From contig NZ_JAWZSQ010000004.1 in the NCBI RefSeq assembly GCF_034096925.1, positions 62,001-126,000 on the forward strand: a stretch of 64,000 bases of DNA, written 5' to 3'. The notes under the pieces are model-generated. The model made no database searches. It had not been told where the DNA came from and saw nothing but the letters and a program-made list of their open reading frames with translations. Of this stretch, positions 39,245 to 47,514 are shown one piece after another; position 1 is the stretch's first letter; each line of letters opens with the position of its first letter. The translations under genes were made by a program, and so were the position numbers. The DNA is from Patulibacter defluvii. GTDB taxonomy: Bacteria; Actinomycetota; Thermoleophilia; Solirubrobacterales; Solirubrobacteraceae.

Positions 39245-39907
39245 CTACTCCCCGCGGTTCGCCTGCGCCCGCCGCGCCTCGCGCTCCAGCCGCCGCTGGC
39301 GGGCCTTGCGGCGCTCGATCCGGCGCCGCTCGGCGGCGCTGACCGGGCCGGCCGGGGTGGTGACCGCCCCGTTCGCCGGCGCGTCCGGGTCGAGCGCCGG
39401 CGGGACGATCGCGCCGCTGCCCCGGCTGCCGGGCGGCAGCGGGGTGGTGGTCGTCGCCGTGGTGCCGCTGCCGGTCGTCCCCGCGCCGGCGGTCTCGCGA
39501 CCGGGCGCGCCGAGCGCGGTGATCCGCCACTCGCCGGTCTCCTTGCGCAGCTGGATCACGTCGCGCGAGGCCGGCTGGCCGGCCGCGCCGGTATGGACCG
39601 CCGCACTCGCGCGATCGTCGACCACGACCACGCTGTCGACCGTCAGCCGCGGCTGGCGGACGCTGCCCAGGCCCTGGCGCAGCGCCTCCTCGCACGGCAG
39701 CCCGACCGACTCCAGGCTCTGCTTCAGGCGGCTGGCCAGCAGGCCCTGGCAGATCGCCCCGTAGTCCTTGGCCGCGACCGCCGCCCCGAACCGCTCGACG
39801 GCGGCCCGGGCCCGGTCGCGCTCGTCGGTCGTCCACGAGCGGATCGCCAGCACGACCATCGCGGCGGCGAGCAGGGCAAGCAGTCCGGTGACGACGCGGC
39901 GACGCAC
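39245..39907 (-). CDS. Membrane-anchored lumazine-/NTF2-like fold protein, unknown
   Basis: This 220-residue protein starts at a GTG 6 nt after a TACGCT box. An N-terminal membrane anchor (TGLLALLAAAMVVLAIRSW) is followed by a region typical of NTF2-like or SnoaL-like secreted domains (AVERFGAAVAAKDYGAICQG, then RQPRLTVDSVVVVDDRASAA and ETGEWRITALG). A Thr/Pro linker and a basic tail (ERRRIERRKARQRRLEREAR) follow. This layout is common in actinobacterial membrane proteins of unknown role. Confidence 0.75.
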   Translation of the reverse strand: MRRRVVTGLLALLAAAMVVLAIRSWTTDERDRARAAVERFGAAVAAKDYGAICQGLLASRLKQSLESVGLPCEEALRQGLGSVRQPRLTVDSVVVVDDRASAAVHTGAAGQPASRDVIQLRKETGEWRITALGAPGRETAGAGTTGSGTTATTTTPLPPGSRGSGAIVPPALDPDAPANGAVTTPAGPVSAAERRRIERRKARQRRLEREARRAQANRGE

Positions 39908-39913
39908 CGGCGC

Positions 39914-39919
39914 AGCGTA
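39914..39919 (-). promoter_or_regulatory. TANNNT -10 box of the gene ending at 39245
   Basis: TACGCT on the minus strand lies 6 nt before the GTG at 39907. Confidence 0.5.
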
Positions 39920-40003
39920 GCGACCGGGCCGTCGCCGGGGGACGGGCCCGGGTCACAACGGCGGCGCCGGCGACGCGGACCGGGCTGCGCGGCCGCCGGC
40001 GCG

Positions 40004-40009
40004 TACGAT
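40004..40009 (+). promoter_or_regulatory. TANNNT -10 box of the gene at 40016
   Basis: TACGAT lies 6 nt before the ATG at 40016 and supports that start. Confidence 0.5.
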
Positions 40010-40015
40010 TGCGGC

Positions 40016-40588
40016 ATGTCGGAGAGCACCGCCCACCCGCCGCTGCCGTGGATGCGCTGCTACCGCTGCTGGTCGACCGCGCTCGAGCTGCACGTCCACT
40101 ACGACGGCATCCACCGGATCGACGCCGCCACCGGCACCCCCGTCCACGCGGTCGAGGAGCACCAGGAGGCGGTCGTGCAGTGCCTCGACTGCATGCACGA
40201 CCAGCCGCACATGCTCTTCCGCGACGGCCGCCTGGTGGCCGACGACGAGCGCTGGGAGCGGCTGGTGATGGGCACGCCGTGGGTCGCGTCGTGCACCGTC
40301 ACCGTGCCCGCCGACGAGGTCGAGACCTGCTCCGGCCCCGAGTCGGGCGACGCGCTCAGCTTCGCCGCCCTCGGCGACCCGGGCACGCAGGAGTTCTTCA
40401 GCCACGTCCGCTTCCACACCCACGACGACGACCGGATCGTCGTCCACCTGCTGGTCGAGCTCTACGCCCGCTCGCAGGAGGAGGCCTCGGCCGTGCTCGA
40501 GTCCTCGGCCCAGGGCCCGCTGGTGATCACCTCGCTGGCCGAGGAGTCGCGGCCACCGGCCGTCTCCTCCGGCGGCGGCGCCCACTGA
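40016..40588 (+). CDS. Hypothetical protein with two cysteine pairs
   Basis: This 190-residue protein starts at the ATG at 40016. The N-terminal 60 residues contain two C-x2-C pairs (RCYRCWS and QCLDCMHD), enough to bind one zinc ion, with histidines around them. The rest is mixed alpha/beta (DPGTQEFFSHVRFHTHDDDR, then IVVHLLVELYARSQEEASAV). No family is recognised. It is followed 5 bp later by a GNAT gene and may be co-transcribed with it. Confidence 0.75.
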   Translation: MSESTAHPPLPWMRCYRCWSTALELHVHYDGIHRIDAATGTPVHAVEEHQEAVVQCLDCMHDQPHMLFRDGRLVADDERWERLVMGTPWVASCTVTVPADEVETCSGPESGDALSFAALGDPGTQEFFSHVRFHTHDDDRIVVHLLVELYARSQEEASAVLESSAQGPLVITSLAEESRPPAVSSGGGAH

Positions 40589-40593
40589 CCGCC

Positions 40594-41115
40594 GTGGCCC
40601 GCCCCGAGGGCGCCCTGCGGGTGCGCCCGATGACCGCCGCCGACCACCCCACGGTGCTGGCCCTCAACGCCGACTCGGTCGCCGTGCTGAGCCCGCTCGA
40701 CGGCGACCGGCTGGCCTGGATCGCCGGCCTCGCGAGCGCCCCGCTGGTGGTCGTCGACGGCCCGGCCGACGACGCGCCGGTGGTCGCCTTCGCGCTCGCC
40801 CTGCCCGACGGCAGCGCCTACGACAGCGACCACTACCGCTGGTTCGCGCAGCGCTACGACCGCTTCCTCTACCTGGACCGGATCGCGGTCGCCGCCGACG
40901 CCCGCCGTCGTGGCGTCGGCACGCTGCTCTACGACGAGGCCGAGCGGATCGCCCGCCCCCGCGGCCGGATGCTCTGCGAGGTCGACAGCGACCCGCCGAA
41001 CCCGGTCTCGCTCGCGTTCCACCGCGACCGCGGCTACGTCGAGCTGGAGCGACGGGTCGGCGCCAGCGGCAAGGGCGTGGCGATGCTGGCCAAGGAGCTG
41101 GGCGACGGCGGCTGA
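40594..41115 (+). CDS. GNAT family N-acetyltransferase
   Basis: This 173-residue protein starts at GTG. The GNAT fold shows the acetyl-CoA binding motif DRIAVAADARRRGVGTLLYD near residue 95, with strands before it (VVAFALALPDGS) and SLAFHRDRGYVELERR at the end. The acceptor cannot be inferred. It follows the zinc-motif protein by 5 bp and converges exactly end to end with the NAD-GDH gene (stops abut at 41115/41116). Confidence 0.88.
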   Translation: MARPEGALRVRPMTAADHPTVLALNADSVAVLSPLDGDRLAWIAGLASAPLVVVDGPADDAPVVAFALALPDGSAYDSDHYRWFAQRYDRFLYLDRIAVAADARRRGVGTLLYDEAERIARPRGRMLCEVDSDPPNPVSLAFHRDRGYVELERRVGASGKGVAMLAKELGDGG

Positions 41116-44100
41116 TCAGGCGCCGTCGGGCCGCGCCTCGGCGATCGCCTCGATCTGCCGCACCGCCAGCACCGGCGCCGCGACCGCGCTGCCCGCCGCC
41201 GAGCCGCGGACCTCGGGCGTCAGCTCGCGCAGGTAGGAGCGCAGCCGGCCGACCGTCGCCGCGCGGTCGTCGAGGAACGCCTCGACCGCCGCCACCGGCT
41301 CGGCCTGCGGGTCGTCGCGCAGCGCGCTGCGGGCGATCGTGGCCCGTGCCTCGAAGAGGTCGTCGCGCAGCGCCTGGGTCGCCCACCGCACCATCCGGTT
41401 GGGCAGCGGCAGCCCGTCGATCGTCTGCTGCAGCGGCTCCAGCCCCAGCAGCCGCTCGGTGCAGAGGGTCGCCACCGCCACGTCGAGCACCGGCCGCTCG
41501 ATCTCGCGCGCGCCGTCGATCACGTGCGGGGAGAGCAGCAGCGCGCGGCCGGCGGCGATCGCCCCCGCCAGCTGCTCCGGCACGCCCGCCTCGACCGCCT
41601 GCTCGACCCGCTCGCGGCGGCGATCGCTCGGGACCAGCGCGTCGAGCTGCTCGCGGATCGCCCGGGTGCCGTCGCGGTGGGCGGCGATCGTCGCCTCCAG
41701 GTCGGCCGCCGGGTGGGCGACGTGCCAGCGGCTGGTGGCCCGGATCAGCGCCACCACCTCGGCCCGCAGCCCCCAGGCGACGTCCGGCTCGACCCCCTCC
41801 AGCTCGTCGAGGGCGTCCCACAGCCCGCGGGCGTCGGTCGCCGCCACCGCCACCCGGTAGGCCCGCACGACCCGCGAGGGCGGGATCGCGAACTCCGCCG
41901 CGCGGCGGGCGACGAAGGTCGGCCCCATCGTGTTGACGACCTCGTTGGCGGCCAGCGTCGCGACCAGCTCGCGCCGCAGCGGGTGCTCGCCGAGCAGCTC
42001 GCCGCAGCGCTCGCCGAAGACCCGCGGGAAGTAGCCGCGGAGGTCGTCGAGCAGCGCCGGCTCGTCGGGATAGGGCGAGTCGAGCAGCGCCTTGGTGGTG
42101 CTGATCTTGGCCGCCGCCACCAGCACCGACAGCTCGGGCCGGGTCAGCCCGTGGCCGGCGGCGCGGCGGTCGCTCAGCTCGTCGGCCGTCGGCAGCCCGA
42201 GCGTCGCCCGGTCGAGCTGGCCCTCCTCCTCGAGCGCGCTCATCAGCTCCTCGGCCGCCTGGGTCCGGTCGCCGGCCCGCCGCTGCTCCTGGGTCAGCAC
42301 CCGCGCCTGGGCGAAGCTGTTGGCCAGCACGTGCTCGACCACCTCGTCGGTGACGTCGGCCAGCAGCCGGTTGCGCTCCTCGGCGCTCAGCAGCTCGCGG
42401 CGGACGGCGCTGTCGAGCAGGATCTTCAGGTTGACCTCGTGGTCGGAGGAGTCGACGCCGGCCGAGTTGTCGATGAAGTCGGCGTTGATCGCCCCGCCGG
42501 CGGTGGCGAACTCGATCCGCGCGGCCTGGGTGAAGCCGAGGTTCCCGCCCTCCCCCACGACCCGCGCGCGGAGGTCGCGGGCGTCGACCCGGATGCTGTC
42601 CGAGGCCCGGTCCTCGGCGTCGGCGTCGCGCTCGTACGAGGCCTTGACGACGGTGCCGATGCCGCCGTTCCAGAGCAGGTCGACCGGGGCCCGCAGGACC
42701 GCCCGGATCAGCTCGCTCGGCGGCAGCTCCTCGTCCTCGATCGCTAGCGCGGCCCGCATCTGCTCGCTGATCGGCACCCGCTTCGCCGTCCGCGGGAAGA
42801 CGCCGCCGCCGGCGCTGATCAGCTCGCGGTCGTAGTCGTCCCAGCTGGAGCGGCCGAGCTCGAACAGCCGCTGGCGCTCGCGCCACGAGGCCTCGGCGTC
42901 CTGCGGGTCGGGGTCGACGAAGACGTGGCGGTGGTCGTAGGCCGCGATCAGCCGCAGCGAGCGCGACAGCAGCATCCCGTTGCCGAAGACGTCGCCCGAC
43001 ATGTCGCCGATCCCGACGGCGGTGATCGGGTCGCGCTCGGGGTCGACGCCGACCTCCAGGAAGTGCCGCTTGACCGACTCCCAGGCGCCGCGGGCGGTGA
43101 TCCCGAGGACCTTGTGGTCGTACCCGGCCGAGCCGCCCGAGGCGAACGCGTCGCCGAGCCAGAAGCCGCGGCCGACGGCGATCTCGTTGGCGGTGTCGGA
43201 GAAGGTCGCCGTGCCCTTGTCGGCGGCCACCACCAGGTACTGGTCGTCGCCGTCGAGCACCCGCACGCCGTCGGGATGGACGACCTGGCCGTCGTGGAGA
43301 TCGTCGGTGACGTCGAGCAGCGCGCTGATGAAGTCGACGTAGCCGCGGCGGACGGCGTCGCGCCGCTCGCCCGGGTCGGTCGCCGCCGCGGCCCGCCCGC
43401 GGAGCAGGAACCCGCCCTTCGCCCCGGCCGGCACGATCACCGCGTTCTTGACCATCTGGGCCCGCATCAGGCCCAGGACCTCGGTCCGGTAGTCCATCCG
43501 GTCGGACCACCGCAGGCCGCCGCGGGCGATCATCCCGCCGCGCAGGTGGATCCCCTCGACGTCGAGCCCGTGGACGTAGATCTCCCACAGCGGCGTCGGG
43601 TGCGGGATCGCCGGCACCTCGGCGCTCTTGAGCTTGAAGGCCAGCGCGCCGCGGCCGGGCCGGTAGGCGTTGGTGCGGTAGGTCGCCTCGATCATCTGCA
43701 GCTGGTTGCGCAGGATCCGGTCGTGGTCGAGCGAGGGCACGTCGTCGAGGTCGTGGAGGATCTCCTCCTTCAGCGCCTGCTCGGCCGCCTCGTCGCGCGG
43801 CGCGGCTGGGTCGTCGGCGCCGAAGCGCAGCTCGAACAGCCGCACCAGCTTCTCGGTGATCGCCGCGTGCTGGACGATCACGTCGTTCTGGTAGCCCTCG
43901 GTGAAGCGCGAGCCGATCCGCTGGCGGTAGCGGCGGTAGGCCCGCAGCACCTCCAGCCGCTCGTGGCCCATCGGGGTCACCACCACCAGCCGGTTGAGCG
44001 AGTCGGACTCGGTCTCCTGGCGCCAGGCCGCGGTGATCGCCGCCGCCACCCGGTCGCCGCAGTCGTCGAGGTCGAGCGGCCGGCCGTCGGGCCCGAGCAC

Positions 44101-46008
44101 GCCGAAGTCCTGGATCCACAGCTCCTCGCCGGAGCGCAGCGGCGTCGGCCGCTCCTCGACCACGTGCAGGCCCAGGTGCTCGAGGATCGGCATCGCCCGC
44201 GACAGCTCGACCTTCGCCCCGTGGACGACGAACGCGACCCGCGTCATCCCCTCGGAGGCGGTCACCGCACGGCCGTCGGCCCGCTCCTCGGCCGGCTCGT
44301 GCTTCAGCGCCACCAGCAGATCGCGGCCGCTGGTGGTCAGCTCCTCCAGCGCCTCGACGTCGTGGACCGCCGCCACCGGGTCGACGCCGGCCTTGTACTG
44401 GCCCGGCAGCCGGCCCGCCCAGCGCGCGGCCAGCACCCGCCCCCGCTCCTCGCCGCCGCGGGCGACCAGCGCCTCGCGCAGGCGGTCGTCCCAGCTGCGC
44501 GCCAGCCGCGCCGCGGCCTGCTCCAGCGCCTCGGCGCGGACGTCGTCGAGCCCCTCGGGGTCGTAGAGCTGCAGGTGCAGGTAGGCGTGGTCGCCCTCGC
44601 GCAGGACCTCGTGGGTCGCGACCCGGTCGGTGCCGAACTCGCGCTGGGCCAGCTCGCGCAGCGCGTCGCGGACCGAGGCGTCGTAGGAACTGCGCGGGAT
44701 CGCCACCACGACCGTCGCGGTCCGTCCGTCGGCCGCCACCCGCGCCCGCAGCGCGACCCGCCCGGGACCGAGGTCGACGAAGCCCATCAGCGTCCGCCGC
44801 AGGTCGGCCGCCGGCAGCGCGAACAGCTCGTCCTTGGGGAAGCTGTCGAAGAGCGCGACGATCGCCTTCCAGTCGTGCGACCCGGGCAGCACCTGCTCGT
44901 CGCGGAGGATCCGGTGGAGCGTGCCGCGCAGCAGCGGGGTCTCGCTGGCCGGGGCGGCGTAGGCCCGCGACGCGACCAGCAGCACCAGCCGCCGCAGCAG
45001 CGGGCGGCCGTCCTCGCCGACGCCGCGGACGGCGACGTCCTCCATCCGCGCCCGGCGGTGGACCGGCGAGAGCGCGACGGTGTGGCCGATGCTGATCAGG
45101 TCGCCGGACCGCAGCCGCTCGAGGGTGCCGTCGGCCGGCGGCTCGATCGGGTCGCGGCCGCCGTGGCGCGGCTGGTCGGGCGCCAGCAGCCCGAGCGCGC
45201 TGCCGGGCACGACGTCGCCGCGCTCGAGGTCGTGGTCGGCGGCGCCGAGCAGCACGGCGTTGTCCTCGACCAGCCAGTCGAGGAAGGCGGCGACCTCGTC
45301 GGGGTCCTCGTCCGGCGCTTCGTCCGGCGACTCGGGGGCCTCGCCGCCGTTGCCGACTCGGTCGAAGGCAACGCCGTCGCCCTCGGCGGCGACCGCGGCC
45401 GAGATCTCCGCGAGCCGCGCGCGCAGCGGCTCGAAGTCGTCGACCACCCGCCGCGCGTCGGAGAGCGCGCCGCGGACGGCGTCCTCCAGCCGCGCGACCT
45501 CCTCGGGCGTCAGCCGCCGGTCGAGCTCGATGTGGATCAGCGACTCCGGCCGGGCGTCGTCGTCCTCGCCGATCGTCGTGATCCGGACCACCCGCTGGCG
45601 CGCGTCGCGGACGACGCCGACGACCGGGTGCCGGACCACCCGCGGCTCGAGCCCGTGGGCCCGCACCTGCTCGGTGATCGTGTCGACCAGGAACGGCTGG
45701 TCGGGGGCGTTCGTCTCGAGCACGCTGCCGGTGGTCTCGTAGCCGTGCTCGCGCGCGTTGGGGGTGAAGGCGCGGACGGCGGCGGCCGCCCCGCCGCGGC
45801 CGTCGGCCAGCGCCAGCAGTCCGCGGACCGCGGCCGCCTCGGCCTCGGGGTCGAGCACGTCGCCGCCGGCCGCCTCCCGCCGCAGGTACTCGCGCGCGAG
45901 AGCGGAGAGCGCGTCGCGGCGTCCGTCCGTCCCCTCGGCCACCTGCTCGAGGACCGCTTCGACCGTCGAATCGTGCTGCACGCCCGCCTCCGTCCACTCG
46001 ATCGCCAC
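41116..46008 (-). CDS. NAD-glutamate dehydrogenase (large, GdhB/RocG-type 180 kDa)
   Basis: This protein has 1630 residues, the length of the large bacterial NAD-GDH family that deaminates glutamate to 2-oxoglutarate with NAD. The N-terminal half carries ACT-like regulatory segments (YETTGSVLETNAPDQPFLVD). The catalytic part has MKNAVIVPAGAKGGFLLRGR-type motifs (near residue 850), VAADKGTATFSDTANEIA, DMSGDVFGNGMLLSRSLRLI and DLLWNGGIGTVVKASYERDA. The GTG at 46008 is 8 nt after TAGTGT, and a palindrome overlaps its -35 region. No glutamate uptake gene adjoins. Confidence 0.95.
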   Translation of the reverse strand: MAIEWTEAGVQHDSTVEAVLEQVAEGTDGRRDALSALAREYLRREAAGGDVLDPEAEAAAVRGLLALADGRGGAAAAVRAFTPNAREHGYETTGSVLETNAPDQPFLVDTITEQVRAHGLEPRVVRHPVVGVVRDARQRVVRITTIGEDDDARPESLIHIELDRRLTPEEVARLEDAVRGALSDARRVVDDFEPLRARLAEISAAVAAEGDGVAFDRVGNGGEAPESPDEAPDEDPDEVAAFLDWLVEDNAVLLGAADHDLERGDVVPGSALGLLAPDQPRHGGRDPIEPPADGTLERLRSGDLISIGHTVALSPVHRRARMEDVAVRGVGEDGRPLLRRLVLLVASRAYAAPASETPLLRGTLHRILRDEQVLPGSHDWKAIVALFDSFPKDELFALPAADLRRTLMGFVDLGPGRVALRARVAADGRTATVVVAIPRSSYDASVRDALRELAQREFGTDRVATHEVLREGDHAYLHLQLYDPEGLDDVRAEALEQAAARLARSWDDRLREALVARGGEERGRVLAARWAGRLPGQYKAGVDPVAAVHDVEALEELTTSGRDLLVALKHEPAEERADGRAVTASEGMTRVAFVVHGAKVELSRAMPILEHLGLHVVEERPTPLRSGEELWIQDFGVLGPDGRPLDLDDCGDRVAAAITAAWRQETESDSLNRLVVVTPMGHERLEVLRAYRRYRQRIGSRFTEGYQNDVIVQHAAITEKLVRLFELRFGADDPAAPRDEAAEQALKEEILHDLDDVPSLDHDRILRNQLQMIEATYRTNAYRPGRGALAFKLKSAEVPAIPHPTPLWEIYVHGLDVEGIHLRGGMIARGGLRWSDRMDYRTEVLGLMRAQMVKNAVIVPAGAKGGFLLRGRAAAATDPGERRDAVRRGYVDFISALLDVTDDLHDGQVVHPDGVRVLDGDDQYLVVAADKGTATFSDTANEIAVGRGFWLGDAFASGGSAGYDHKVLGITARGAWESVKRHFLEVGVDPERDPITAVGIGDMSGDVFGNGMLLSRSLRLIAAYDHRHVFVDPDPQDAEASWRERQRLFELGRSSWDDYDRELISAGGGVFPRTAKRVPISEQMRAALAIEDEELPPSELIRAVLRAPVDLLWNGGIGTVVKASYERDADAEDRASDSIRVDARDLRARVVGEGGNLGFTQAARIEFATAGGAINADFIDNSAGVDSSDHEVNLKILLDSAVRRELLSAEERNRLLADVTDEVVEHVLANSFAQARVLTQEQRRAGDRTQAAEELMSALEEEGQLDRATLGLPTADELSDRRAAGHGLTRPELSVLVAAAKISTTKALLDSPYPDEPALLDDLRGYFPRVFGERCGELLGEHPLRRELVATLAANEVVNTMGPTFVARRAAEFAIPPSRVVRAYRVAVAATDARGLWDALDELEGVEPDVAWGLRAEVVALIRATSRWHVAHPAADLEATIAAHRDGTRAIREQLDALVPSDRRRERVEQAVEAGVPEQLAGAIAAGRALLLSPHVIDGAREIERPVLDVAVATLCTERLLGLEPLQQTIDGLPLPNRMVRWATQALRDDLFEARATIARSALRDDPQAEPVAAVEAFLDDRAATVGRLRSYLRELTPEVRGSAAGSAVAAPVLAVRQIEAIAEARPDGA

Positions 46009-46016
46009 GCGGGCCG

Positions 46017-46022
46017 ACACTA
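46017..46022 (-). promoter_or_regulatory. TANNNT -10 box of NAD-GDH
   Basis: TAGTGT on the minus strand lies 8 nt before the GTG at 46008. The -35 region would fall at about 46040-46046, inside the palindrome at 46042-46059. Confidence 0.5.
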
Positions 46023-46041
46023 GCGCGCCGGTCGCACGCCG

Positions 46042-46059
46042 GGTCACCGTTCGGTGACC
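46042..46059. promoter_or_regulatory. Perfect inverted repeat, likely operator
   Basis: GGTCACCG, 2 nt, CGGTGACC: two perfect 8-bp arms within the 136-bp divergent intergenic region between NAD-GDH and the metallo-hydrolase/TetR pair. It overlaps the expected -35 of NAD-GDH, so a bound repressor would block it. Its cognate regulator is unknown. Confidence 0.55.
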
Positions 46060-46101
46060 GGTCCGACCGTTCCCACGACGGCCGCGGCCGCTGGTATTTT
46101 G

Positions 46102-46117
46102 TACGCCACCGTATGAA
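46102..46117 (+). promoter_or_regulatory. Possible -10 box with short inverted repeat before the metallo-hydrolase
   Basis: TACG, 4 nt, CGTA is an inverted repeat (46102-46113) overlapping a -10-like TATGAA at 46112-46117. A leader of about 20 nt with GGGGAGGAG then precedes the ATG. It could be the operator of the TetR gene downstream. Confidence 0.4.
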
Positions 46118-46144
46118 TCTTGTTCCTTCGGGGAGGAGCACCGC

Positions 46145-46945
46145 ATGACCGCACCACCGGTACGGATCACCCACGTCGGCGGACCGACCGCGCTGATCGA
46201 GATCGGCGGCTGGCGGCTGCTGACCGATCCGACCTTCGACCCGCCGGGCAAGCGCTACTTCTTCGGCTGGGGCACGGTCTCCCGGAAGCTCGCCGGGCCG
46301 GCGCTCTCGGTCGCCGACCTCGGCCGGATCGACGCCGTCCTGCTCAGCCACGACCACCACGGCGACAACCTCGACCCCGCCGGCCGGGCGATGCTGCCGA
46401 GCGTCGGGCGCACGATCACCACCGTCCCCGGGGCCAAGCGGCTGGCGGGGCTGGAGACGACCGGCCTGGCCGACTGGCAGACCACGCGGCTGGAGGCCGA
46501 GGGCCGGCCGACGATCGAGATCACCGCCACCCCCTGCCGCCACGGACCGCCCGGCATGAAGCCGATCGTCGGCGAGGTGATCGGGTTCGCGCTGCGCTGG
46601 GAGGGCCAGCAGCACGGGGTGCTGTGGATCTCCGGCGACACCGTCCTCTACGACGGGGTCCGCCAGGTGGCCGACCGCTTCGACGTCGGCACGGCAATCC
46701 TCCACCTCGGCGGGGTCAAGTTCCCGGTCACCGGACCGCTGCGCTTCACGATGACCGCCGAGGAGGGCGTCGAGCTGGCCGGGCTGCTGGCGCCGGAGAC
46801 GATCCTCCCGATCCACTACGAGGGCTGGAAGCACTTCCGCCAGAACCGCGACCGCGCCGAGCCGGTCTTCGCCGCCGCCCCGCCGGCCGTCCGCGACCAC
46901 GTCCGCTGGCTGACGATCGGCGAACCGGCGACGATCGTGGTGTGA
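46145..46945 (+). CDS. Metallo-beta-lactamase-fold hydrolase (UlaG-like)
   Basis: This 266-residue protein has the zinc motif LLSHDHHGDNLD near residue 66, further ligand histidines (TPCRHGPPG) and Asp (WISGDTVLYD), and LPIHYEGWKHF near the end. These are the hallmarks of the MBL-fold UlaG/L-ascorbate-6-phosphate lactonase-like group. The substrate is unknown. A strong ribosome-binding site (GGGGAGGAG) precedes it. The TetR-type regulator gene overlaps its stop, so the two form one operon. Confidence 0.9.
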   Translation: MTAPPVRITHVGGPTALIEIGGWRLLTDPTFDPPGKRYFFGWGTVSRKLAGPALSVADLGRIDAVLLSHDHHGDNLDPAGRAMLPSVGRTITTVPGAKRLAGLETTGLADWQTTRLEAEGRPTIEITATPCRHGPPGMKPIVGEVIGFALRWEGQQHGVLWISGDTVLYDGVRQVADRFDVGTAILHLGGVKFPVTGPLRFTMTAEEGVELAGLLAPETILPIHYEGWKHFRQNRDRAEPVFAAAPPAVRDHVRWLTIGEPATIVV

Positions 46946-47502
46946 GCCGCCCCGGTCGCCCGACACGGACCACCCCCGACGCCTGGATCGAGGCCGCCCT
47001 CGACACGATCGAGGCCGTCGGGGTCGCCGGGCTGGCGGTCGAGCCGGTCGCCCGCCGGCTCGGCGTCAGCAAGGGCGGCTTCTACCACCACTTCGCCGAC
47101 CGGCGGGCGCTGCTGCGGGCGGCGCTGGAGCGCTGGGAGCAGCGGTTCGTGGTCGATCAGTCGGCCCGCTTCGACGCCGTCGCCGACCCCCGCGAGCGGC
47201 TGCAGGGGCTGCTGCGGCTGGCGGTCGTCGAGCTGCAGCCGACGGTGATCACCAAGCTGATGGCCGCCGACGACGACCCCGACGTGGCGGCGGTGCTGGA
47301 GCGCGCCACCGCCCGCCGGCTAGCGCTGCTGGAGCGCGCCTTCGCCGACCTCGGGTTGGCGCCGGCCCGCGCCCGCTCGCGCGCGCGGCTGGCCTACAGC
47401 GCCTACCTGGGGATGGCCCAGCTGGCCCGCCGCGGCGCGGCCGACCTCGACCTGGACGCCTACCTGGAGGAGCTGGAGGCGGCGCTGCTGCCCTCGATCT
47501 GA
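46942..47502 (+). CDS. TetR/AcrR family transcriptional regulator
   Basis: This 186-residue protein starts at a GTG overlapping the hydrolase stop. The N-terminal DNA-binding domain reads WIEAALDTIEAVGVAGLAVE, VARRLGVSKGGFYHHFADRR, with a helical ligand domain after it. It is likely an autoregulator of the hydrolase operon. Its effector is unknown. Confidence 0.88.
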   Translation: MSRPGRPTRTTPDAWIEAALDTIEAVGVAGLAVEPVARRLGVSKGGFYHHFADRRALLRAALERWEQRFVVDQSARFDAVADPRERLQGLLRLAVVELQPTVITKLMAADDDPDVAAVLERATARRLALLERAFADLGLAPARARSRARLAYSAYLGMAQLARRGAADLDLDAYLEELEAALLPSI

Positions 47503-47514
47503 CCCGGATGGTCG

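Noticed and set aside
42769..42776. TGATCGGC within NAD-GDH (a sigma-28 -10 box on the minus strand)
   Set aside because: There is no CTTGA-type partner at 11 bp spacing. Similar lone hits occur at 3023, 4621, 32635, 38619, 50038 and 62823 and look like chance in GC-rich codons.
40664..46966. A 2100-codon minus-strand frame, and long plus-strand frames in 42925-46023, over the NAD-GDH gene
   Set aside because: Both are shadows of the NAD-GDH coding frame; their translations lack family motifs.
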